From assembly GCA_012845835.1 (NCBI GenBank), contig JABAKD010000014.1, forward strand, positions 11,999,219-12,063,218: a DNA stretch of 64,000 nucleotides. Reading direction: 5' to 3'. The DNA comes from Undaria pinnatifida (taxonomy: Eukaryota; Sar; Phaeophyceae; Laminariales; Alariaceae). Below, piece after piece: positions 47,739 through 58,437 of the stretch. Both the position numbers and the translations under genes were made by a program. How positions within the stretch are numbered: the first letter of the stretch is position 1; each line of letters starts with the position of its first letter. The notes under the pieces were generated by a model. That model was given only the letters and a program-made list of their open reading frames with translations. It did no database searches and had not been told where the DNA came from.

Positions 47739-49073
47739 TCAATATGATAGGTTGAAGAAGGTGACGGATCGCGTACGCGGCGGTGAAAGGTGCGTGTTCC
47801 ACAGCGTACATGTAGACGCAAGCGTTGACGTTGTAGTAGACCTTGAAAGTGGGCCAGTGGAGATGCCTGCAGTGCTCGTGGTGTTGGAGTTAGCATTTAA
47901 TGCAGCGAGGATGACGGCGTGGTTGCTGGAATAGGCTGTAGAGAAGGTGCGAGGTTGCCGACGATGACGATGACGGCGGGGCGGTTGATAGCGGACTGAA
48001 GGAGGAGACCTACCGGCGCGGAGGCTGCAGGACTCGGCGATATATGTCCCAGCTGGTCGGCGCCGACGGTGCGAGGACGCCGGAGTTGGTGGTAGTGGCC
48101 ATGAAGAGGGCGCCTTGCCGCTGGTGGCGGTTTGAAGCGGTAGGCCCATCGGTGAATGGCTGCGGAAGTAGGTGAAATAATTCCCAGATTGTCGGAATAG
48201 ATGGTGGCGACGACGCCGGGGCCGGCGGTAGTGGCCAAAAAAGAAAAGGTTGTCTTGACGTTGGTAGTGGCTTGAAGGAGAAAGACATCGAATGAAGAAG
48301 TTGCGGAAGACGGAGGTGAAGCCCAGGTGAAAAGGTGGAGCTCTGACGAAGGTGGAGCTCTGGTCGCGAAGCTCAGGTGACGACAGGTGACGACAAATCT
48401 CGGTGCAGGAGAAGCTGTGGTCGCGAAGCGCAGGTGACGACGAAGCTCTGTCAAAGATGTATCTCTGAAAAAGGTGGATCTCCGGTCTTGAAACTCGGGT
48501 GACGACGAACCTCTGGTGAAAGGTGGAATCCGGTGTACGTGGAGCTCCGGTCGCGAAGCTCAGGTGACGGCGAAGCTCTGGTGAAGATGGAGCTCTAGTC
48601 GCAAAGCTCAGGTGACGACGAAGCTCTGGTGAAAGGTGAAACTCCGGTGGAGGTGGAGCTCTGGTCGCGAAGTGCAGGTGACGACGAAGCTGAGGTGACG
48701 ATGGAGCTTTGGTGGCGGTGTTCGCGCGGCAGTGGGGGGGGGTCGATGATCTTGGAAGTGTAGCCACAGGTACTGGCGAGAAAAAACGTAGTCGTAACGG
48801 CAGTCCACAGTTTCCAGCGGCGGCTGGGGAGCGATGACGACTCCGGGAAAATAATGGTCCGACGAAGGATGAGGAGGGCCAAAAAGGGATGCGCAAATGG
48901 TGGGCGCTGGGGAATACGAATGACGGCCTGAAAGCCAATCCAGGATGAGCGCCAGCGTCCTCGGCACCTTTCTCGGAGCTGGCTCGCGAACCGGAGGTGA
49001 TGTCATGGGCCGAAATAGACCCGACGGAGGTTTTGGGGGGGAGAAGGGGTCGGATTTTTGGTATGTTCCGCAA
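47739..49073 (-). other. 444-codon repeat-encoded open frame
   Basis: The longest open frame in the window. It is Pro/Ser/Arg/His-rich and built on peptide repeats such as ELRRHLSFATRAPSSP, which mirror the DNA minisatellite at 48330-48720. Openness here follows from a repeat length divisible by three and does not show selection. No known domain is visible. It could be a real low-complexity protein of the element, but I think that unlikely. Confidence 0.2.
48330..48720. repeat. minisatellite of about 57 bp, diverged
   Basis: Units contain GTCGCGAAGCTCAGGTGACGACGAAGCTCTGGTGAA or close variants. About six are recognisable. Confidence 0.75.
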
Positions 49074-49169
49074 CGGTGAGTTGCCGAAAGTATTTCCAGC
49101 GAAACGTGGTGGTGCATGGGGCAGGAGGGATGGGGTTAGAGCCCACTCAAGTCAATGCCTAACAGAAAC

Positions 49170-49625
49170 GGTGCACGGCTTGCGCGTCGCCGGTGGATGG
49201 GGGCGGATAGTGATGGTGGGTCGAAAGGGAGGGGGGAATAGCCCACCCACACCGATACCCGGGATGGGATGCTGACATCTTTCGACGTGGGCAGCGAAGA
49301 GGCCGTGGAAAGGCCCGATTTCTGGCTAAAAAGGTCCCATACGTACCAGGCTCGGGAGGTTCATGAGCCAGAGGCAAAAAAAGATAACAAACTCGGAAAA
49401 AGAGGGCGGTGGAATGGTAGAGGTGGGTCGTAGAGGAGAGGTAGCGAGCCCACCCAAACCGATAGTCGGTTCGAAACGCTCATACCCGGAAAAAAAATCT
49501 AGCTCCAAGTCAGAAAATGGGAGCGGCGGGATGTGGCGGTGGGTTGGGAGGGACGGGGGAACGAGCCCACCCAAGCCGATGCTCGGCTCGGAGAGGTCAC
49601 AACCGGAAAGGAACAAAACCACAGG
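49170..49625. repeat. three diverged units of about 120-150 bp
   Basis: The units share GGTGGGT(C/T)G, a G-rich stretch, GAGCCCACCCAA(A/G)CCGAT and CGG(T/C)TCG. Spacing between units is irregular. Confidence 0.6.
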
Positions 49626-52600
49626 TTTAGATGGTAAACCTATAGGAATGTTAGGGTAGGGGGGGTGGCGACAGTGGCGTCACAGAGGTGCCTTCAGGGA
49701 CGGGGAGGGGTTGCCTAGGGTCAGGTGGTGAACCCACAGGGTCGTTGAGGCAAAAGGGGGGTGGCGGTATTGGTGTCGGATGGGGATTCGCGACCGTTGG
49801 GTTGGAGGGGAACTGTTTGGTGTTCACTGGCAACGGAAAAAGAATCAGTCGATGATCGTTCGTGGTTGTGTCGTCGAGGAAAGCTGAACGGCCGTTGGTG
49901 CCAAGGATCCAGTTAATGGTGGGGTAGCTAAAGAGCTGGGTCGGGAGCGATAAACCGCGGGTTTGTTGTGGTCGGGGGAACCCAGGGCACGCTGGTGGGT
50001 AAACGGAAAAGTTGGCCGGGAGGTTCCGTTGGTGGCTTGATATATTCGGGATGGTTTGGGCCAGGGTAGCCGTGAAAAGGGGGCGGTAGGGGGTCCACCG
50101 TTTGTCGAAATGAGAACTAACCAGACCTTGAGCGGGAGGGCGGTTGCTTCCTCCAGAGGGTCGGCGGAGACCGGAGCAAGGCGGCTCTGTGGTAACACGT
50201 CGGGGTGGAGAACGGCTTGGGGATTCGGCAGGTGCGCTTCGGTGGCAATGGAGGGGGCCGGGACAGAGGTTTTCAGTGGAAACCGGTCGCGTTGAAGGGG
50301 GGGGCGCAGCAGAGTTGTTTTGTCGCGTTGGAACGTGTCGGAACGAGGTCGGTAGTAAGAGGGTTCGGTGAGAAATGCCGAGTCAAAAGGGGATGACTCG
50401 TTTGCAACGCGGCGGGTTAGGAGAAAAAGGCGGGTGCCAACCGAATAAAGCGGTTATTGCTTCTGCCTATGATTGGGATTGCCCGTCTCGGGTGTACCGT
50501 TGCCGAAGCAAGAGATACGAACTGGGAGGGCGGTGGTAGATGTCGAGGATCGTTGGGTGGTGGTGGTAGGGGAATATTTTCCGGCGTTTGTCGGCCTCAT
50601 AACCATTGTCCCAGGTAGGTAATGAAGGAGCTCCGGCGTTTGTTGGCCTCGGAAACAATGTCCATGGCTGATCGTAGGAACGGTTCCGATACTTGGTCGA
50701 AGCCGGGAGAGCTGAGGGGTCGTGGTGTCGCTCAAAATGTCGGTGTCGGGCGATGTCGGAAACTACTCCATACGGTGATGAGAGAAACCGTAGAGGAAGA
50801 ATCCGAAAGGGTGGCACTGCTAAAGGTTGAACATCCTAGAAGAGGTAGATCGGTGTAGGCTGGCTGCGGTGAGCCGCCAAGCAGTGGTCAGTTGCGGCTG
50901 TCTGCAAGACTGTCGCGTAGCGATGGCGAGGGTGCAGCTGGCTGATCTAAAAAAAGAGCCGGCTAGGTCCACGTGATCGCAAAGGGAGTTTCGGTATTGT
51001 ATCACCGAGGCTCTGGGAGGGTCTCCGTGGGTTGCGTTTGAAGGAGCGGGGCGAAGATACCCTGGGGGTCCTGTCTCCAAGATATTGTTGGATGGGCAGG
51101 ATAGAACTCGCTAGGAAATGCCGCACCTGTGGTCCGTGTCCACGCAATCCACGAGGGTTGTGGGGAAGACGGGGCAGGGGGCTCAGGGCATGTCCTGGTC
51201 AACTATGATCGCGAATCTTCCGTCGTCATGACGGGACTGTCCCTTGGGCCCAGGGGCAGGGGTGCTGTCAACACTGTGGCAGCGAGTGGGAACCCGTCGC
51301 TCGCGGGTCCACCGCTGGCACTTGAAAAACACGCACATCCTAGGACGAGCGCGGGTGGAGCCGCCGGTAAATAGGCGGGGCGGGCTCAGGATGCGATCGC
51401 CCAGAACTGGAAGCAGACGTTTCGTGCTGTAGTCCGGAACCGCTGGTAGCCGTGGTCTTCGGCAAGTAGCGTTGCTCATCGGTGGAAGGCGTCGAGTGGA
51501 GCATCCCAGTAGGGCTCGACGTCTTGGCCTCCTCGCACCCACACCTCAAGACCATCGCTAGAACAAGGGGATCAGGCTTGGACAAGCGATATCGCATGCA
51601 TGGGGCTGGGCGGGGGAGGTAGATTGTTGGGGGGCGGGGGCGTCGGTGGAGCTCGTTCTTGTAAAGTTGAATGTGGAACCTCGTCCCCGCAATTAGATGG
51701 TCTGGTGCTGGTAGTGCTGTATCGGTTCGTCAGCATGTAGCGTCCAGGGATTTTTGCCGCAATGGGTATCGGCCGGTCACGATGTTGCTACCGATGTTGT
51801 CGTCGTTGTCGCAGCAGTTGCCCGAGGAAGAAAGGCGATCATGGCGCTTTCGACAGAAAAAATAGTTGCCGCGGCGTTTGCAACGAGCGGCACTGGTTGT
51901 CGCGGGTTATTGCCGGGTGATGGCGCCGGCTGTATGGTCCGCACGCTTCCGTAAATACCTAAAGTAGAAACCAACATCCTGAAGTATGCCCATACTTGAG
52001 TTGAGCGCACCAGAGGCGTAGCGGTGTTGCTACAGTGGGAGAGTGCCGCCGGCACGATGCAGACGTCAGGGAGAACGCCCGAAAGCCAGCGGAGTGGTAC
52101 TCGATGGCCAGGTGGTTGATAAGGATGTTCGTCGCAGGTTGTCTCCAGTATAGCAATATGTGGTGGTTGCGAGCCACCACTTCTTGCGGTTCGTGAGACA
52201 GACGCAAGCGTCGTGGGGGTCACAATTCGGGTGGTCGCCACCGCCGTCGCGGCCACTACGGATAGGATGTCGTCTTCGTCGTTGGGCGATTTTGTTGTCG
52301 TTGTTACTGCTGTCAATATCGATTGTGTAGGCGGTAGGCGAAGAAGAATGGGTGGTGTACGTGGTAGTCGGAGAAGAACGGTGGTCTTGATCCGAGCGGT
52401 TGGTGATGCGGGGGGGTGCGTGCGGCGTTTTTGGGGGCTGGTTGGGGAAGGCGTGTGCGGCGGTTTTAAGCCATAGGTTCACGGGGGGTGGGTGCTGGGG
52501 CTTGGGGCGTGTTGGGCAATGTGGCAACAAAGTTGGCTTGGCGGCTCTGTGGCCGTTTTGACAACTGTAGTAGCGGCAGGAGGGGGTTGGAATTTCAAAG

Positions 52601-52889
52601 AAATAGACCGGACCGGCAGATTACCGCAGACGGACCGTCTAACGATGCCGACATGAGTCGTAGTTGAGTAGGCACGACGTAGCCAATAACTGAAAAAATA
52701 TTTTACCGCAGACAGGGGTGTCTTTGGGTGTCACCCGGTCGAGACCGTGGGCGCGCCGGATGCAGTTGTGAGCAAGTCCCAGCAAACAAAAGCAGGGGCG
52801 ATTGCGCGCAGGGGGTTAAGCGCTGTGATGGGCGGGCGATATTGAACCGTTGTGGTGATAGACGCGGCCGCGTGGGATGGGCATCTATG

Positions 52890-53060
52890 GGAGCCGGGGT
52901 TGGGATGTGAGCAGCAACGTGTCAGTTGGGACGGTAGTCGAGGCTCAGATGGGGGGGGTGGGGCTCAAGGGCCGGGGTTGGGATGTGAGCAGCAACGTGT
53001 CGGTCGGGGGGGTAGTCGTGGCTCAGATAGGGGGGGTGGGGCACAAAGGGCTGCAGTCGC
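52890..53060. repeat. two near-identical units of about 79 bp
   Basis: Both contain CCGGGGTTGGGATGTGAGCAGCAACGTGTC(A/G)GT and GGCTCAGATAGGGGGGGTGGGGC-type ends. Clear tandem duplication. Confidence 0.85.
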
Positions 53061-54799
53061 GGTGGGTTGATATTCGGTAACCACCGCGGCACTAGCCTGA
53101 TGGGTGCCGCTTCGGCGATACACGCTGTGGTACTCATCGCTGTACTTGCGGCGTTGTTGCGCTCCCCCACGGGAAAAAAATAACCTCTTGCCCTCAGGCG
53201 CTAAACAAAAATCGCAGTCACACCAGGTGGGCGCCTCTCGTTGAGGCATCCGTCCTCCTAGTCTCGGCGTGTAAGGTGGCCGTACCAAACGTCGAGGGAT
53301 CCGGTTTGACTGATATAGGTCGGGGTCAGTGGCGGTGGTGGAAATGACGTCAACGACCTCGGCTGCAAAAATGCGCTCCGGGCATTATTTCGACTTTATT
53401 GAACAGAATGCCAAGGTCCTTCACCGTAACTGTCCCACCCATGGCAACAGCAGGAGAAGAACGCGAAGCACACTGTTCATTGTGAGGGTTGCGGGGTTGG
53501 GTCCTGGTCGGTGCGGGATTTACCGCGAGGGTTGGGGGGTGGTCCATGTTGGTCCGGAATGGATGGGAAGTGAGGAGATTTGGTATCGCACGCACCGGAG
53601 TAGAGAGGCAGGATGCCGTACAAGTAGTTTTCGAACGTCACCAAGAAGACCGGAGGGTGATAGATGACTGTAGATATTCCCGGGGGAGGAGCGTGGTGCT
53701 CGGGAGATGGTTAGAACCACCGAGCTATCCAGTCGTAAACAAAGCAAAATCAGACCTTACAACACGGAAAATATGTGTACCTGTTGTACCCGTCGATAAC
53801 CTAAGCTATGTCTGAGGTTTTCCGAAGCAAAAATCCGGACCTGAAAACGACGGTATACTTCAGGGGTGCACTGTTTTCTTTAATTACCGGGGGGAGTTCC
53901 GTGTAACACACGTAGTATACTCGTGAAAAAGGGAGAGAGATAGCACTCGGAGCGCGACGCGCTCGGAGTGCGGTTTTACTCAACCGTATTTTCGCTCAAG
54001 CACGATCCTAATACAGTTCGGGTCACTCCAACGCTGCATCAGGTCGAGGGTGCGTAACAGCAAAAACGGAAGCCGCATAAAAAAAAGCTCAAACACGCGT
54101 GGGGTATTGAGTGTATTGACGAGGCTCGTGGCACGTTGAGTCTTTGCCCTTACAGAGGTTTTCCAAATGAAACACAGTGCACCGTGAGAGGATTTTATAA
54201 AATACTACCGATATGATATTGTGGGATGCTCCACGTGTAACACCGTCGTTCGCGCATTCTGGGGTTGAAATCCCTAAAACAAAATCATGCACCGTGACAA
54301 AGCACAATCATTGTCAATTGTGTAAGTCAGTATTATTTGCAGCGCGTGTTGATGCTCGTGACAAGGCGATCATGGTTGCACGACCATTTTTGCAAAACGA
54401 CATGTGCGCAAGCATGATGAAAGCAACACGCGCAGCATAGAAACGGAGGGGGAGCATTTCCCGTGGTTTCTCGCAAAATTATTGTCAAGCAACTAACAGC
54501 AGAAATGAATGCCTTCAAACCAAAAAAATAAAGGAGTAAAAAAAGAGAAACAGTTGTTGACTGTCAAGCTTGCGCAGCAACGTTACAATTTTGAGCAGCA
54601 CAGACCCCGCTTTATCGTAAAATTGAAGCGGAAAATGCGTTCAAATTTGGGCATCATCTACCCTATATCACCAGAAACGGGGAAAAGTAAACTCGGTCGG
54701 GTGACAAAAATTGGGCAGATCTGAGCAGCGTCTACTCCACTTCATCATACGAGATGGAGATGGGGCAGATGCGAGGGACTTTAATGCTTTTTGTCGCAA

Positions 54800-55410
54800 A
54801 AAAAAGAACATTGTTAGCGTAGAGCCTGTTTTTGTTATGGCGTAAAAAGCTGGCCGAACGCGGGGCGGGGAGATAATACAATATTAGATAGCGTAGAGCT
54901 CGGGCACGACAACTAAACTGGCAAAATGCTCTTACAGCAGAAGCATTTGGGAATGGTAGAGCCCATATATAGCTTAAAACTGGTAAAACTGGTAAGAAAG
55001 AGGCACGGTTACTGCAGCATTTAGGATGATGAGAGCAGCATAAGGGGCCGTGCGTGAGACAAAACCAACGGAATTCACATATATGACACTAGTATCCCGA
55101 CAAATTAAGGCAGCATAAAGCCTGTGTATGACAGAAGGCTGGCGAGATACACGTACTACAGCAGTATTTTGTCAATTTTAAACAGCGTAGGTGTGATGCA
55201 ATGGCCAAAATGTACGAAGTGTACGCTAAACAGCAGCATGGTGACAAATGGCAACATAGAGCCCTGTATGTCATAAAGCTGGTAAGAATTGCAGACTGGA
55301 CAACGGTAATTTGGCCATAGCAGTGCAGGGCCCGTGTATGTCTTATAACTGGAGAGATGGTACGTGCGACACCCGCAGTCAAGCAGCAGTGTATAAAAAC
55401 AAAACGAAAG
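54800..55410. repeat. decayed tandem repeats of about 85-130 bp
   Basis: Recurrent AG(A/C)GCC(C/T)(G/A)T(A/G)TAT(G/A) followed by a TAAAGCTGGTAAG-like segment, at about 54820, 54960, 55110, 55260 and 55330. Spacing is irregular. Confidence 0.5.
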
Positions 55411-56599
55411 TTTGCACAAAGAAAGGTACAAGTAGTAATTCCCCAAGACAAATTTTAGCAGCGCAGTTACTCGTACGTGCTTGTTAACCAAGCAAGAAAC
55501 AAGCAAACAAAATAGCTAATAACAAAGCAAACAAGGGAAATGCATAAAAAAAAAGTGGGGGGGCCAAGGCAAAACGACTTTGGGATGGCGGTGAAAACGG
55601 GGTACTACTGGGAGTATCAGGACAAGACGCAACTGTGCATACAGGCCTGAAACTCTGGAAGTCAGACTCGGTACAACACCATACCTGGTGGGGAGGTAGG
55701 TATGCTACATGACTATGAGGGTGTGCCACGTGTCAACCAATACGTGTGTACGTACCACTGCTGTGCTGTGCACGAGGTACGCAAATTATCTATGAGCCGC
55801 TGTCTCACCAAAGGTACGCAAGCAAAAATATGACTAATACGTCGTACCCGATGCCAATCACACGCCGTAAAAATGACACCACCAGCTAAGTATGCGGGCA
55901 GAAAAAGAGAAAGAAAAAAACAAGAATTTCGAAAAGTGGGCGGGGTACCTCCCTGGCACCTTGTGTCTATACCTCAATCAGCGGAGAAGACAATAGAGAG
56001 CTCTGCATTTGTTACGTGGTCCTTGTGGGGTCACAAGGATTGGGTCGTTCTTGTACCTACAAGTGTGTTGTGGGGATGGTATAACGCTTTTATGGTGACG
56101 GACGTACTACAGCAGGAGTACGGTGACACGAAAACGTCCAGAGATATCCCGTACCGGAGGACTTGTATGTACTGACGATGTACTACACGCTTTCTGCGAA
56201 GCAAAGGAAACAAAGGAGATTGTTTGCAGCACAATACCGGTGCAATACCGGTGCTATATCTACCTACGAGGGGGGGGGAATACGAGAGGGAGACGAGACG
56301 ACTGCCTACGGCACTCAACTGCTTGTACTCGAGTCTATACTATATGACCTATCTATGTGCTGCCAGGCGCAGTTCGTACGTGGTTGACACACGGATGTTC
56401 GATATAAAAAGGGAGGCAAACGAAATGACAAAGAACACAAAACAAAAAATAAATGACTCCTATAATATAGTCAATATCCTGTCTCTCGCTATATATGGGG
56501 TGGCTCACATTGTAATAAGGTAAATAGAAACCGAGAAGAGGCGGGGCTGTTGTTCCAAGCTTGAAGCTCACACGTCGTCAATTCAGCGAGGACGCCTTT

Positions 56600-57124
56600 T
56601 GTGAAGGTGTCGTGATGCCGGAAGGTGGGAGGGAAAGGACGCAGGGGTATCAGCTTCGCTTGGAGACAGCACCGGTTCTTCTTTATAGATTTCTCATTAT
56701 TGGCGTTGAGCTATGAGAAGCTCGAGGAGACAGGAAAGTAGAGGAGGAGGAGAAGGGGGAGAAGGAGGACGAGTAAGAGTGAGAGCACGGGGTTGGCGTG
56801 AAGCTCACAGAAGTTCGCTTCACCCCAGCATTGCTGCTGTGCTCTCTTCCGGACCTTTACCTATGGAACGTACAAGGAACGTTCTTCCAGATGTTCTATA
56901 TTCCCATGAGGGCCTAACGCGCTTACTTCTATCTATCTTGTCTGGAGGAAGAACGTTCGGTTACCGAGAACGCTCTTGTGGTATAAGCTAGCTAGATTCT
57001 ACGGGTCATCCGCTCCACTTAGAATATTCCGTTCATGAGAATCTTCTTCTGGCCAATAAATAGACCATGACTCTGCGGATTATCTTACCGGATCTTTTGC
57101 CAGTTATACTGACACTCGTTTACA
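56600..57124 (+). repeat. right LTR
   Basis: Begins TGTGAAGGTGTCG and ends GTTTACA. It is the counterpart of 42439-42953, with a small insertion (CGGAC near 56847) relative to the left LTR. Confidence 0.85.
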
Positions 57125-58302
57125 ACACCCCACCTGAAATCAAAATATAGCATAGTAGTGAACACTACCAGCCAGCTGATATCATCTCATTATCCATCTA
57201 GCCATCCACGCCTCGTAGCACCAACTCATCTCCGCCCTCCCCCCCCCCCCCCCCCCCGTTCGTTCCCCGCCCACTGCGTTCAAACGCCCCACCTACAATC
57301 GAAATCGGCCAGAGTAATAAACACTTCTAAGCAAGTAATATCACGTCATTAACTTTCTAGCCATCCGTGACTTAGCTTTCATTCATCACCCCTCCCCCCC
57401 TCCAACGCCCCCTCCTTCCCCACACCCCGCACGATCGCCTAGACCCAGCACCGCGCGTATAGCAAGTCCCTACATATATGATTAACACGCGCGATAGGAG
57501 GAAATATCAGTGTCGACCAAATCCTTGATCTCATAGCTGGAGTGTATTTTAATGTTATATGTGACCTAAACCTCTTGAAAACCCTCCCCCCCCCCCCTTT
57601 TTGTTTTATTATTTTTTCCTCGTTTCTCTTGCTTAAACGCCCCACCTGATATTGAAATCCGCTAGATTAATAAACACTTCCACGCCCTGGATATAGCATC
57701 GTTATCGTTTCAGAGCCGTCCATGCCGCTGCTGCAATTCCCACCCACCTCCGCCCCCAACGCCCCATCGTCCCAACCACCCGCACTATCGCCTAGACCTA
57801 GCACCACGCGTATAGCAAACCCCTACATTTCTGCGACCTAAAGCCTTCCCCCCCGGCCCCCCGCCCCCCCCGCCACATGCCCCCCCCCCCTCCCCCGCAA
57901 GAACGATATATAGTTTCCACGCACAAATTGACCTGCCCCGACCGTCCCCTCCCCCCCATCCGCCCCTCCCGCCCCCCTTTTGATCAAAATCAGCCCCCCA
58001 CGTCCTTCAAATCTCCGCCCTCCCCTGACCGGTTATTCGACTTACAGGATTCATTTGATATCTGATGCATTTCCTTCCACACCTGTCAGATTTTGTCCCC
58101 CTCAGAAACGGGTTTCATAGCTTTCGCGCACAGACTGCCTAACATCACCCTATTGACCCTGATGGCTACGCTGTAGTTGTAAGAGGAGTCACCGACCCAT
58201 ATCCATAATATAGAGGACACACAACCCCAATACGCGCGATCGGAGTATCACACACAGCTTGCAAAGATGAGCTTCAACAAAATATTCGATCTCACAGCTG
58301 GA
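57125..58302 (+). mobile_element. CRE copy H, right half
   Basis: Resumes at ACACCCCACCTGAAATC, exactly where the left half stopped (compare 27280 in copy B). It continues through the C-rich modules to the common 3' end CTCACAGCTGGA at 58290-58301, followed by a T/AT-rich tail to about 58335. Confidence 0.85.
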
Positions 58303-58437
58303 TTTTTTTTTATAATATATATATATATTTTTACTGTGGTTGTTCTCACAGAGCTCACCGACCTGTAAGTCGTTTTCGTTGAATCTTACCCCCCCCCCAT
58401 ATCGTGGTGCATTTCCTGTCATGAATAAAAATACCAG

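Larger units (their letters stand above)
42439..57124 (+). mobile_element. 14.7-kb LTR retroelement without recognisable gag/pol (LARD-like)
   Basis: Two direct repeats of 515 and 525 bp bound 13.6 kb. The repeats start T(C/G)T(A/G)AAGGTGTCG and end TTACA, that is TGT...ACA in the better-preserved copy. The host sequence on both sides is one CRE copy with ACAC at each edge (42435-42438 and 57125-57128), a 4-bp duplication (5 bp AACAC if the edge is shifted). By eye the two LTRs differ at roughly 30-35 sites, so the insertion is not recent. I see no protease, integrase, RT or RNase H motif in any frame, no clear primer-binding site after the left LTR, and no good polypurine tract. Orientation is nominal. 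It resembles the large retrotransposon derivatives known from plants, but the comparison is structural only. Confidence 0.8.

Noticed and set aside
42439-57124. segmental duplication instead of an LTR element
   Set aside because: Terminal TGT...ACA, the short target duplication and exact continuation of the CRE sequence across the break fit an LTR insertion better.
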